A program made the position numbers and the translations under genes. 64,000 nucleotides of DNA from Bacillus alkalicellulosilyticus. Its GTDB lineage: Bacteria; Bacillota; Bacilli; Bacillales; Bacillaceae_F. The notes below the pieces were generated by a model. That model made no database searches. It was given only the letters and a program-made list of their open reading frames with translations, and was not told the DNA's origin. Positions 9,049 to 17,513 of this stretch are shown one piece after another (the stretch's first letter is position 1; each line of letters opens with the position of its first letter). The DNA lies in contig NZ_KV917381.1 of the NCBI RefSeq assembly GCF_002019795.1, forward strand, positions 2,512,068-2,576,067, read 5' to 3'.

Positions 9049-9945
9049 ATGACTTTCAATATAGTAAATTACATCACTAGAAAATCAATCGGAGGTAATG
9101 AGTTAAGTGAATTTGACCTTACAAAATTGAATAATATAATCAGCTATGACTCAGTAACATGTAATAGATGTGCTTCGTTTAACCGAATTGGCAATGAAAC
9201 TTGTAGAGTATGTAATTACGACTTGAAAGAAGATAAAATAAAGACTGCTAAACGGTTACTTGAAAAAGCACTATACAAATTAGATTTTAGTAAAAAAGAT
9301 ACTAAAAAAATAAGAGATGTTATGACTAGAAGAATAATAGATTATTATTATTATAATCACGGCACATTGAATGCTACACCCTTTTCAATGTCACAGATCC
9401 AAGAAACAACTAAAACAAAGGATACAGCAGAAACAATCAACTCTAAACAAGAGACAACCGTAAGTACTGCTAGTACTCCCAAAGAGCCTACGTTTCTAAA
9501 AAAAGAGAAACCAGTCAAGAATCAGTTTTACTTTTCTCCTGGAGAAACCTATGAAGCAAAAAAGTTTGTTTACGATATTCTAACGAGAGCTACTCTATCT
9601 ATATCAATCATTGATTCCTATTTAGACCGTGCTATATTTGATTATCTTGAATCCCTATCACCTACAATTCAAGTTCGGTTAATCACTAAATCTACAGCAC
9701 CCATCTTCAACCAATTATTTGATTCTTCCTTTAGAGAGGATAAGAAAAATATCAGAGTTAGAATGAACACAATGTTTCATGATAGGTTTCTAGTAATTGA
9801 TAACAAAGAAGTTTGGCACTTAGGAACATCGATTAACTACATTGGCGAAAAGGCATTTATGATTAACCGAGTTTTTGAGGAGGATGAGGTAATAAAACTA
9901 TTGCACGATGCCAACAAATGGTGGAATCAAGGGAAACCATTTTAA
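9049..9945 (+). CDS. Zinc-ribbon plus PLD-like domain protein, function unknown
   Basis: The protein has 298 residues. I start at 9049 (GGAAGG about 7 bases upstream) because the longer reading frame from 8926 runs through the REP-like palindrome. A four-Cys zinc ribbon (CNRCASFNRIGNETCRVCNY) lies at about residues 38-57. A Thr/Ser/Lys-rich linker follows, then a C-terminal domain with SISIIDSYLD and HDRFLVID, an H-x-R-x4-D variant of the PLD phosphodiesterase motif with Arg in the usual Lys position. Only one such motif is visible, so activity would need dimerisation or be lost. AT content and the flanking palindromes suggest an inserted accessory gene. A defence or nucleic-acid role is conceivable but not shown. 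Confidence 0.65.
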   Translation: MTFNIVNYITRKSIGGNELSEFDLTKLNNIISYDSVTCNRCASFNRIGNETCRVCNYDLKEDKIKTAKRLLEKALYKLDFSKKDTKKIRDVMTRRIIDYYYYNHGTLNATPFSMSQIQETTKTKDTAETINSKQETTVSTASTPKEPTFLKKEKPVKNQFYFSPGETYEAKKFVYDILTRATLSISIIDSYLDRAIFDYLESLSPTIQVRLITKSTAPIFNQLFDSSFREDKKNIRVRMNTMFHDRFLVIDNKEVWHLGTSINYIGEKAFMINRVFEEDEVIKLLHDANKWWNQGKPF

Positions 9946-9946
9946 T

Positions 9947-9990
9947 GGTTCGGGTGGTGCCTGGTTCGGGTGGTGCACTGGCACCCCGAA
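9947..9990. repeat. REP-like palindrome, copy 2 (duplicated half)
   Basis: GGTTCGGGTGGTGC occurs twice in tandem and is closed by ACTGGCACCCCGAAC. It starts only a base or two behind the stop codon of the zinc-ribbon/PLD-like gene and may act as its terminator. Confidence 0.7.
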
Positions 9991-9994
9991 CTGA

Positions 9995-10645
9995 CTACCC
10001 TAGATTCGTCAAGTCATTCAATGTGAGATAAGCAACCACTTCATACCCATTTCCCTGTCCACGCGGTCTAACCACGATAGTTCCCATGTTCGGCAATGTG
10101 TCTAACCCAACTCCTGATGGGAAGCTGTGAGCAATAATCACTTTATTACTTCCTGGTGTTGGAGGTGTTTCTAATACCGTTTGGAGTTGATATAATATTC
10201 TCGCTTGCTCCATAGGATCCAACGGACCACTCAACCTGTAAATATCAGCCCAGAAAGGGTCCACTTGTACACCATTTGCTCCGAAAGCCAATGCTCCTGT
10301 TTCATATGTTCTACAAAATGGACTCACGGAAACTGGATACATTATCGGTATCTGCAATTGTCTAAGTGTCTCTCCAAAGGTTATCGCTTGCGTTCTACCT
10401 GTTTCACCAAGGTTCCTTTGAGTTGCACAATCTTGAAAGTTTATAAATTGCTGGTCTACCCCAACATTTGCTTCTGCATGCCTAGAATAGAGAATTAGCC
10501 CTCCAGCTTGGAGATCAGCCAGTAACGTTCGCGACGCTGGTTCAACTTCTAATTGTGTTTCTTCTAACACTTCTTCTTGGTTAAAAGGAAACCAAATCTG
10601 CTGTTCATTGTTTTCAGATACATAGGAATTTTGATTATTCGGCAA
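9995..10645 (-). CDS. Histidine phosphatase superfamily protein
   Basis: The 216-residue protein starts at TTG with AAGGAGAGATTAAG ahead of it. The catalytic core is LILYSRHAEANVG (RHA in place of the usual RHG) with a second His in IIAHSFPSG. The N-terminal ~45 residues are Glu/Asn-rich and not conserved. This branch contains phosphoglycerate-mutase-like phosphatases and glycoside-linked phosphatases. The substrate is unknown. No signal peptide is visible. It ends right after the REP-like element. Confidence 0.75.
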   Translation of the reverse strand: MPNNQNSYVSENNEQQIWFPFNQEEVLEETQLEVEPASRTLLADLQAGGLILYSRHAEANVGVDQQFINFQDCATQRNLGETGRTQAITFGETLRQLQIPIMYPVSVSPFCRTYETGALAFGANGVQVDPFWADIYRLSGPLDPMEQARILYQLQTVLETPPTPGSNKVIIAHSFPSGVGLDTLPNMGTIVVRPRGQGNGYEVVAYLTLNDLTNLG

Positions 10646-10935
10646 CTTAATCTCTCCTTACATTAATCGTTGTTATGTTACCGTATGACAAATGCCTAGA
10701 ATGGGTTACCATTATTGGTATTAGAAGTTACTATCTATTAAAATATTAATTAAGTTTACCTTATAAATAAATCTTCCTACACGTGACTACCTACACTTTA
10801 TTAATAAACACTTATAATTAAATATAGAGATATACGCTTTAAAATGAAAAAATACTCATTCCTCTTCTCTATTAAATCGCCATCTATTTTTTTCACTTAG
10901 CAACACCATCTAATATTTATGAAAGGAAGTGGCTT

Positions 10936-11844
10936 ATGATATTTAAACGGAGAACAAAATCAGATGAATTACTGACTTTGCAATATGTAAACAGGAGGAT
11001 GATACTTTCTGAAAAAGAAAAATATCACTATCATAATCTCAAAAAGGGTTATGAAGGAGAAGAAAAGTTTGATAAATTATTGGAAGGCCTAAAAGAAGAA
11101 AGGTTAATATTAAACGACTTGCTATTTGATGTAAATAACTCTTTTTTTCAAATTGATACATTAATCATTTCAGAAGGATTCATTCATCTATTGGACATAA
11201 AGAACTTTGAGCATGATTGTTACTTTCAATCAGACAAGCTTTATAGTGTGAACAATGACCGTGAGTATAAGAATCCAGTAGACCAACTAAAAAGAAGTAC
11301 GACCCTTTTTCGACAGTTACTTCATTCCCTCAAACAGAATTACATTGTAAAAGCCTACGTTATATTTATACACCCCGAGTTCACCTTATACCAAGCTCCA
11401 ATGGACCAACCATTTATCTTTCCAAACCAAATCAATCGTCTAATAAATGAATTAAACAATACACCCTCAAAGTTGAATGAAGCCCACAAAAAACTTGCCC
11501 AACAATTACTTTCATTACATCACACCAAAAACCCATTTTCAGTCATACCTAATTATACTTATGATAGTCTTCGAAAGGGAACTTATTGTAATCGTTGTCA
11601 CTCATTTATGATTTATTTTAAGAATACTAGTTTTATTTGTAAGAATTGCGGTGGACACGAAAAGCTAGAAATAACGATTTTAAGAAATGTGAAGGAGTAT
11701 ATGCTTCTCTTTCCAGAACGATTGATAACAACAGTAAATATCTTTGAATGGTGCGATGTTGCTTTAAACGATAAAACAATTCGTCGAATATTAAAAAAAC
11801 ACTTAAACACTTACGGTAATAAAAAGGGCACTTATTATAAGTAG
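10936..11844 (+). CDS. NERD domain protein with C-terminal zinc finger
   Basis: The 302-residue protein has AAAGGAAGTGGCTT ahead of its ATG. Residues ~35-150 form a NERD (nuclease-related) domain with the core GYEGEEKFDKLL, QIDTLIISEG and LLDIKNFEHD, the D...D-x-K arrangement of the PD-(D/E)XK fold. A CNRCHSF...CKNCG ribbon lies at ~217-240. NERD proteins are widespread, often in mobile or defence settings, and their substrates are mostly unknown. It stands alone on the plus strand. The 290 bases upstream are AT-rich and hold only its promoter region as far as I can see. Confidence 0.85.
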   Translation: MIFKRRTKSDELLTLQYVNRRMILSEKEKYHYHNLKKGYEGEEKFDKLLEGLKEERLILNDLLFDVNNSFFQIDTLIISEGFIHLLDIKNFEHDCYFQSDKLYSVNNDREYKNPVDQLKRSTTLFRQLLHSLKQNYIVKAYVIFIHPEFTLYQAPMDQPFIFPNQINRLINELNNTPSKLNEAHKKLAQQLLSLHHTKNPFSVIPNYTYDSLRKGTYCNRCHSFMIYFKNTSFICKNCGGHEKLEITILRNVKEYMLLFPERLITTVNIFEWCDVALNDKTIRRILKKHLNTYGNKKGTYYK

Positions 11845-11859
11845 TTCTCCATAAATTTT

Positions 11860-12275
11860 GAGTCCGTTTCCTTTCTCTTTTCGGACTCGCTCCCTTCTCC
11901 TTCTTCTGCTTGAGTCCGTATTCCTTCTCTTTTCGGACTCGCTCCCTTCTCCTTCCTCTGCTTAAGTCCGTATCCCTTCTCTTTTCGGACTCGTTCCCTT
12001 CTCCTTCCTCTGCTTAAGTCCGTATTCCTTCTCTTTTCGTACTCGTTCCCTTCTCCTTCCTCTACTTGAGTCCGTATCCCTTCTCTTTTCGGACTCGTTC
12101 CCTTCTCCTTTCTCTGCTTGAGTCCGTATCCCTTCTCTTTTCGGACTCCCTCGATTCTCTCTCCTATGCTCCAGTCCGTATCCCTTCTCTTTTCGGACTC
12201 CCTCGATTCTCCCTCCTCTGCACCAGTCCGTATGGGGATTCAATAGATTCTCTCCCTTCCCTCTCTGCTTTTTCC
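11860..12275. repeat. 52-bp tandem repeat array (7 full units plus a decayed eighth)
   Basis: Units start at 11860, 11912, 11964, 12016, 12068, 12120, 12172 and 12224, exactly 52 bases apart. Each unit holds GAGTCCG and CGGACTC as a 7-bp inverted repeat around a pyrimidine loop, followed by a C/T-only stretch (CCCTTCTCCTTCCTCTGCTT type). The plus strand is almost pure pyrimidine outside the stems. 52 is not a multiple of 3, so the array is not a coding repeat. Units 6-8 diverge. Confidence 0.95.
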
Positions 12276-12352
12276 ATATATTCCCTCGCAATAAATGTTA
12301 CTAGTTTTATATTGTAGATGGTATACTATTGTAAAAAAAAGAGGTGTTTGGG

Positions 12353-12757
12353 TTGAAGGAAGTAGAGTACTCACAGCAGTTTTCAGAGGATTCGTTTTGG
12401 AAAAACATTGTGAAGGTAGGAAAAAAAGCTGGAGTAAGTACCGTTTATGCAGCTCTAGTCCTCTACTACACGCTCCAAAAGCCTGATTTGCCAGTCAAAG
12501 CAAAAACAGTGATCCTAGGAGCACTGGGGTATTTAATTTTTCCTATTGATGCCATCCCTGATTTCACACCAATTATTGGGTACGGTGATGATATTTCCGT
12601 ATTAATTGGCGCCTTAATTACGGTAATGATTTATATTGATGAAAACACAAAACAGAAAGCTAAACAAAAACTAACTGCTCTATTTGGTGAAGAAGCACTC
12701 GGAAGTATAAAAGAAATCGATAACAAAATCGACACAGATAATAACAAAGAAAGTTAA
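12353..12757 (+). CDS. DUF1232 (YkvA-like) small membrane protein
   Basis: This is a 134-residue protein. The TTG at 12353 fits GAGGTG 6 bases upstream, while a GTG at 12344 would overlap that site. The DUF1232 core is VKAKTVILGALGYLIFPIDA followed by IPDF and GYGDDISVL, with one or two hydrophobic segments (~45-65, ~80-100). The family is of unknown function and is usually membrane-associated. It lies between the tandem repeat array and a terminator, so it is probably monocistronic. Confidence 0.85.
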   Translation: MKEVEYSQQFSEDSFWKNIVKVGKKAGVSTVYAALVLYYTLQKPDLPVKAKTVILGALGYLIFPIDAIPDFTPIIGYGDDISVLIGALITVMIYIDENTKQKAKQKLTALFGEEALGSIKEIDNKIDTDNNKES

Positions 12758-12767
12758 TGTAGTAACA

Positions 12768-12814
12768 GACCAAAAAAGGGAATCTATCAAATGAGATAGA
12801 TTCCCTTTTCTTTA
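12768..12814. terminator. Bidirectional intrinsic terminator
   Basis: AAGGGAATCTATC and GATAGATTCCCTT form a 13-bp stem with flanking A and T runs between two converging genes. Confidence 0.9.
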
Positions 12815-14410
12815 TTTCATTTCCTCATACTTAAAATAATCAAAGTCAGCGTGCTTCTTTTGCCCACTTAAATCCTGAACACACATCCCGATGTAAGCCC
12901 CAGTAAACCCTTGACCTAAGAAATAGCCGTTTACATTAATCTCAGCATTTTCATCTGAAATCGTACTTGCATCCAATACTGGACCAATGGCTGTCCACTC
13001 TTCTCCATCATGAGAATAGTAAAATTGTAAATCTGAATAGGATAGAACTGCCTTGAGGTAATAGCGTTCCACACCTTCTATTGAAATTCTTTCATCTACT
13101 GGCTCGTCATAAAGCCCTCGATTACTAGATAATATTCCTAAACACTTTCCAATTTCTTCGTCATGGCTAATATGCAAGTAGTAGTAGTTCTTTGTATTAT
13201 AGTAATAAACCAACCCAGCCATTTGTTGAAAGTTCTCAGGTTTAAACTCAACCACCGTCTCAGCCGTTGCTTTGAAGGCTTGTTGTCTTCTTGCGATAAG
13301 GCTTTGATGATGTACTGAGTTCAGAGATTCCCTACCAAATAGTCGCAGGTATCCGGGTCTTTCTTTTAAAGTTACCCAGTCTTCCTCAAGCGGAAATCGA
13401 AGAGAGTTAAAATGAATTGATAAATTTTCTTCATTAAAATCATCTTTTGCGGCTACAGGTGGAAACGCGTGCGTAGGCAAATCTGGAGCTTCGACCTCTA
13501 CTTGTGCCTCGCCTCCAACAATCCTAAGCCAGCCATCTTCTGTCCAGTAACATTTTTGGAGAGCGGTTTCTCTTCCTAAATTACAATTTTCCGATGGTTT
13601 CAATGGTCGTCCACATAAGTGAGCTAAATACCATTCCCCTGTCTGAGTTTCAACAAGGCTTCCATGCCCTGCTTTTTGAAGTGTAAGTTCAGGTTTTTCA
13701 TAAGAAGTTAAAATAGGATTAGTAGGATCAACTTCATATGGTCCATCAATCGACCTTGACCTGGCCATCGTAACCGCGTGTTTTAATCGCGTCCCACCCT
13801 CCGCTGTCATCAAATAGTAATAGCCATCCTTTTTATACAAATGAGGTGCTTCTGTTAATCCTAGTGCTGTTCCTTTAAAGATATTTTGAATAGGACCGAT
13901 TAAGCGGCTTTCTTCCACCGAGTATTGTTGTAATAAAATTCCTCCAAAGGAATTTTTCCCTTTTCGATGGTCCCACACCATATTCACGAGCCATTTTCTA
14001 CCGTCGTCATCATGAAAAAGAGAGGGGTCAAATCCACTACTATTTAAGTAAATCGGTTCTGACCAAGGTCCCATAATATCGCTAGCAGTAACTAGATAAT
14101 TATGAGTATCCTTAAACCCACCACTATGACTTTTAACATCTGTATAAATTAAATAAAACGTACCATTATCATAGCTAAGACATGGTGCCCACACTCCGCC
14201 AGAATCAGGATTACCTATCATATCAATTTGGCTTTGTTTTGACAGTGGATGAGTGAGTAACTCCCAATGAACTAAATCTCTAGAGTGATGGATTTGAACT
14301 CCAGGAAACCATTCAAACGTGGAAGTGGCAATATAGTAATCATCCTTAACACGAATAATAGAAGGGTCCGGATTAAACCCTGGTAGCACTGGATTAGTGA
14401 TTTTCGGCAT
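12812..14410 (-). CDS. xynB: Beta-xylosidase, GH43 (XynB type)
   Basis: The 532-residue cytoplasmic enzyme has GGAGGTACGTAC before the ATG. It matches the XynB/GH43_11 layout: an N-terminal five-bladed propeller with Asp15 (NPDPS), Asp128 (FDPS) and Glu187 (TEAPHL), the canonical base, pKa modulator and acid, and a C-terminal beta-sandwich from ~330 that closes the active site. It releases xylose from the non-reducing end of xylo-oligosaccharides, with possible arabinofuranosidase side activity. No signal peptide is seen, so it acts on imported oligomers and complements the surface GH43 at 5.3-7.3 kb. I saw no xyl operator upstream. Confidence 0.93.
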   Translation of the reverse strand: MPKITNPVLPGFNPDPSIIRVKDDYYIATSTFEWFPGVQIHHSRDLVHWELLTHPLSKQSQIDMIGNPDSGGVWAPCLSYDNGTFYLIYTDVKSHSGGFKDTHNYLVTASDIMGPWSEPIYLNSSGFDPSLFHDDDGRKWLVNMVWDHRKGKNSFGGILLQQYSVEESRLIGPIQNIFKGTALGLTEAPHLYKKDGYYYLMTAEGGTRLKHAVTMARSRSIDGPYEVDPTNPILTSYEKPELTLQKAGHGSLVETQTGEWYLAHLCGRPLKPSENCNLGRETALQKCYWTEDGWLRIVGGEAQVEVEAPDLPTHAFPPVAAKDDFNEENLSIHFNSLRFPLEEDWVTLKERPGYLRLFGRESLNSVHHQSLIARRQQAFKATAETVVEFKPENFQQMAGLVYYYNTKNYYYLHISHDEEIGKCLGILSSNRGLYDEPVDERISIEGVERYYLKAVLSYSDLQFYYSHDGEEWTAIGPVLDASTISDENAEINVNGYFLGQGFTGAYIGMCVQDLSGQKKHADFDYFKYEEMK

Positions 14411-14485
14411 GTACGTACCTCCATTTTATGAGATGTGTTCATTATAAATGGTATGTTTACTTTTATCCATGAATTCGTACATATA

Positions 14486-14530
14486 GGAATAAAAAAAGAA
14501 GCCGACACTGCGATTGTCCGACTTCAAAGT
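14486..14530 (-). terminator. Intrinsic terminator
   Basis: GAAGTCGGACA and TGTCGGCTTC pair and are followed by seven T on the minus strand. It ends the alpha/beta hydrolase transcript. Confidence 0.8.
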
Positions 14531-14551
14531 AGATACTCTAATATTCTACTA

Positions 14552-15988
14552 TTATTTCACCTCAAGTTGAAATAAGGAATTGCTCTCTTCTTTTAGTACC
14601 TCATCCTCTATCCCTTTTACATAACGGTTAAAGAAGGCAAGTACGTTTGAATTCATAACTTCGTGTATTTTCTTTTCATCAAACCCAAAACTCATCAACG
14701 GTGTGTAAAAAGGTAAATCGCTAAAGCTCATATGGTCTCCGGAGAAGAATGTAATCTTATAGGAATCTCCTCTTACCCCTTCTTCAAAAAAATAATTGAT
14801 TTCACGTAGTCGTCTATCTCTATCTTCTATATATTCGTCTTGGCTCATATTCATCATTTCTAGTTCCTGTTCGGTAGGTGTGTAGGTAAAGGTGTCAGTT
14901 GCTATGATATTCATAAACGGCTGTGAAAGCCCTTGGGTAACATCATTGCCATATAAGGCACCGTCCATATTTATCCCTGCTTTGAAGCGTTCGTCTGTGG
15001 CGAGTGTTTTTGCCGTTGTTGCTCCTCCATATGAATGACCAAACATGCCTACCTTTTCTAAATCTAGTTTATTGGCAAAAAGGTTGTCAGATTCTGAATT
15101 CCATAAGTTAAGTTGGTCCAATACGAAGCTAGCATCTTGTGAACGAGTTTGGATGGCTTGATGGTGTCCTTCATCAGAAAGCTCAGAATTAACCATTTTA
15201 ACTTCTCTTCCATCAGGAAAAACGGTATAACCCGAATCATACGTATGATCAATACTAACAATGACATATCCGTGACTCGCGAGTTCTTCCATTTGTGATA
15301 GGTTTTGCGTTCGGGTGCCTCCGTACCCATGAGAAAATATCAGAACTGGATACGTTTGTACTTGTTTTGAAACAGGTGCGTTTTCATAAGATTGAACGTC
15401 GACGGACTTTAGATAGTCGAACAAAAACGAAGGCAAATGAAAAAGTGTTGAAATCGCTCCAGCAATTTCTTTTTGAGGAAATTTGGCTTTCACATTACTC
15501 TCGATTTCAGGGTCGACTGGATACCAAACGGTTACCATCATTTCTCTATATTCGGATGAGTTCGTCCAGTGTTCGTTTCTACTTTCATCCACTAAGTGCT
15601 CTGTTATGACACCTGTTTGATAAGGACCAGTGGCTGTAGGCAATTGAAATACAGGAAATAACAAGGCTAATAATATAGTCATAGCTACATACAATGTTCC
15701 GAAAAGGCCAATCAAAAGCAATTTCCATTTTGGTTTGCTTGTTTGTATACTATCATTCTCTATCTTCTTAGATAAAATAATAGCTTTTACTAGACTTATA
15801 GCAATGAGCAGCGCTATTACATAAGCCAACCCCAACTGCCACCGGTATCCTTCAACAATAAGATGAATACCTATTACAAGGAGCGAAGCTATGCCAATTT
15901 TATGTTTCCACCTTTTAAATCGATTCGATAAAAATGAGATAAGCCATATGGATTGAACAGCTAACACTAATATTTCAAAAATCCTCAT
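14552..15988 (-). CDS. Membrane-anchored alpha/beta hydrolase (PAF-acetylhydrolase-like)
   Basis: This is a 478-residue protein. The ATG at 15988 follows AAGGGAAGAGACTC, and the ATG 27 bases earlier lacks a site. Residues 1-130 hold about four hydrophobic helices. The rest is an alpha/beta hydrolase with an oxyanion segment (LIFSHGYGG), the nucleophile elbow GHSYGG and a late His (SGDHMSF). It resembles platelet-activating factor acetylhydrolase-type lipases of bacteria, which cleave short acyl esters. The substrate is unknown. The catalytic domain probably faces outside. Confidence 0.8.
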   Translation of the reverse strand: MRIFEILVLAVQSIWLISFLSNRFKRWKHKIGIASLLVIGIHLIVEGYRWQLGLAYVIALLIAISLVKAIILSKKIENDSIQTSKPKWKLLLIGLFGTLYVAMTILLALLFPVFQLPTATGPYQTGVITEHLVDESRNEHWTNSSEYREMMVTVWYPVDPEIESNVKAKFPQKEIAGAISTLFHLPSFLFDYLKSVDVQSYENAPVSKQVQTYPVLIFSHGYGGTRTQNLSQMEELASHGYVIVSIDHTYDSGYTVFPDGREVKMVNSELSDEGHHQAIQTRSQDASFVLDQLNLWNSESDNLFANKLDLEKVGMFGHSYGGATTAKTLATDERFKAGINMDGALYGNDVTQGLSQPFMNIIATDTFTYTPTEQELEMMNMSQDEYIEDRDRRLREINYFFEEGVRGDSYKITFFSGDHMSFSDLPFYTPLMSFGFDEKKIHEVMNSNVLAFFNRYVKGIEDEVLKEESNSLFQLEVK

Positions 15989-16180
15989 GAGTCTCTTCCC
16001 TTCTTGACAGCACATTATCTTCCTTTAAGTTTAGCAAGTACGGTATCATAAGATGTTGGAACACACAATATTTTACCAATAATTAACAATGTTTACAATA
16101 GGAAAGTTTTATTAAAAGCACTGTGTGAAACCGCTCCCTTCATTTTCTAACAGGTTCCTAAAAAAAGAAGAAAAAACAAA

Positions 16181-16226
16181 AGAAGGTGAGACAAAAGATA
16201 AAAACCATATTTTGTCTCGCCTTCTA
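16181..16226 (-). terminator. Terminator of the zincophore operon
   Basis: AGAAGGCGAGACAAAA and TTTTGTCTCACCTTCT pair in a long stem followed by a T-rich tract. It belongs to a family of look-alike terminators in this window sharing GACAAAA/TTTTGTC. Confidence 0.8.
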
Positions 16227-16255
16227 ATCACAGTTTCATCATGCCTAACGTAGAT

Positions 16256-17395
16256 TTAGTCCATATAAATAGAACTCTTTTTGTTTGTATAACTTTGTGT
16301 ACGTAATTCTAAGTTCATTTGTAATGTTGAGTGGGGTACTTCTAGGGTTGCTGTTAAATCTGCTCTATAATTCGCACAAGATGATGGAGAAATACTCCAG
16401 GGTTTTAACTGTAATGCCATTTCACGAATGGTTTCTATATCAACCGTTTTGCGAAAACCTTGTTGTTCCAACCATTCATCGTTGAATAATGTTTGAATAT
16501 AGCGGTCTCCTCCATCAGAAATCATACAAACAATTCGCTCTTCAGGTCCCAATTGTTGGGCTACTTTTAGGGCAACTAATGCGCATGCACCACTTGAAGG
16601 TCCCATCAGTATTCCTTCATGTCTAGCAAATGCTCGAGCTGTCAGAAATGCTTGTTCATCAGTTATTTTATAGGTTCTATCTATATTCTCAATGTTCAAA
16701 TTTACAGGTGTCCAACCAAGACCTATGCCTGGAATACGATATGAATCCGATTCACCACCAAAAATGACAGACCCAACTGCATCTACACCGATGACTTGTA
16801 CCCCAGGAGCAAACGTTTTCAAATACTTAGAAATCCCTCCCAATTGTCCACCTGTACTTACAGCAGTAATGAAAGTAGATAAATTACTAGAGCATTGCTC
16901 CATGATTTCTCGGGCAGTACTTTTATAATGGGCTTCACTGTTTTGAAGGTTAAAGCACTGGTCCGGGCGGTATGAGTTTTTAATTTCCTTTGCCAGTTGG
17001 TTAGCAAGTGAAATTCGGGTTTTATGATAACTTCCACAATCATCTTGTTCAGTTACAACAATAACTTCAGCTCCAAAACACTTTAAAAGCGCTAGATTTG
17101 CACTTGTTGTTTTAGGATCCACCAGAACAATGACATGATAGCCCTTTGCTGCGCCAATCATTGCTAGAGAAATTCCAAAATTTCCACTTGAGGACTCTAT
17201 AATAGTGCCACCTGGTTCAAGTAACCCTCTTTTCTCAGCTTCTTCTATCAGATGCAATGCAGCTCGGTCCTTAATACTTCCTCCGGGATTGTAACGTTCA
17301 TACTTAAACAAGACTTGACCTTCATCCGCTTTATTACTATTTGGTATGGTTAATAGTGGTGTATTTCCAATCGTCTCCAGTATACTTGATATCAA
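16256..17395 (-). CDS. SbnA-like PLP-dependent synthase, predicted metallophore biosynthesis
   Basis: This is a 379-residue fold-type II PLP enzyme. The TTG at 17395 has GAGGGGG about 8 bases upstream. The PLP lysine is Lys42 (PGGSIKDR), the phosphate cradle is VSTGGQLGG, and SSSGNFGISLA binds the carboxylate. It resembles SbnA (DAVGSVIFG and DGGDRYI segments), which joins O-phospho-L-serine and glutamate into N-(2-amino-2-carboxyethyl)-glutamate. It is less like true cysteine synthase. It carries about 50 extra C-terminal residues. No SbnB-type dehydrogenase is nearby, so the adduct itself may be the building block. It is the last gene of the Zur-box operon, 118 bases behind the ATPase. The SbnA-type activity is inferred. 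Confidence 0.8.
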   Translation of the reverse strand: MISSILETIGNTPLLTIPNSNKADEGQVLFKYERYNPGGSIKDRAALHLIEEAEKRGLLEPGGTIIESSSGNFGISLAMIGAAKGYHVIVLVDPKTTSANLALLKCFGAEVIVVTEQDDCGSYHKTRISLANQLAKEIKNSYRPDQCFNLQNSEAHYKSTAREIMEQCSSNLSTFITAVSTGGQLGGISKYLKTFAPGVQVIGVDAVGSVIFGGESDSYRIPGIGLGWTPVNLNIENIDRTYKITDEQAFLTARAFARHEGILMGPSSGACALVALKVAQQLGPEERIVCMISDGGDRYIQTLFNDEWLEQQGFRKTVDIETIREMALQLKPWSISPSSCANYRADLTATLEVPHSTLQMNLELRTQSYTNKKSSIYMD

Positions 17396-17513
17396 AAAAT
17401 CGTCCCCCTCTACTGATAAAGCTCTTCTTTCCTGTCATTTTCACTTTCGCCAATAAATGGAAAAAAGTGTTTTTTTACCTTTGCTTACCACGGGTTCAAC
17501 GTGACTTATTTCG

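Noticed and set aside
12066-12317. Reading frames across the 52-bp repeats on both strands
   Set aside because: They arise from the tandem repeat. The period is not a multiple of 3 and no ribosome site or conserved start is present.
16256-17395. Housekeeping cysteine synthase
   Set aside because: The sequence around the PLP and substrate loops is closer to SbnA, the length is atypical and it sits in a metal-regulated operon rather than with sulfur genes.
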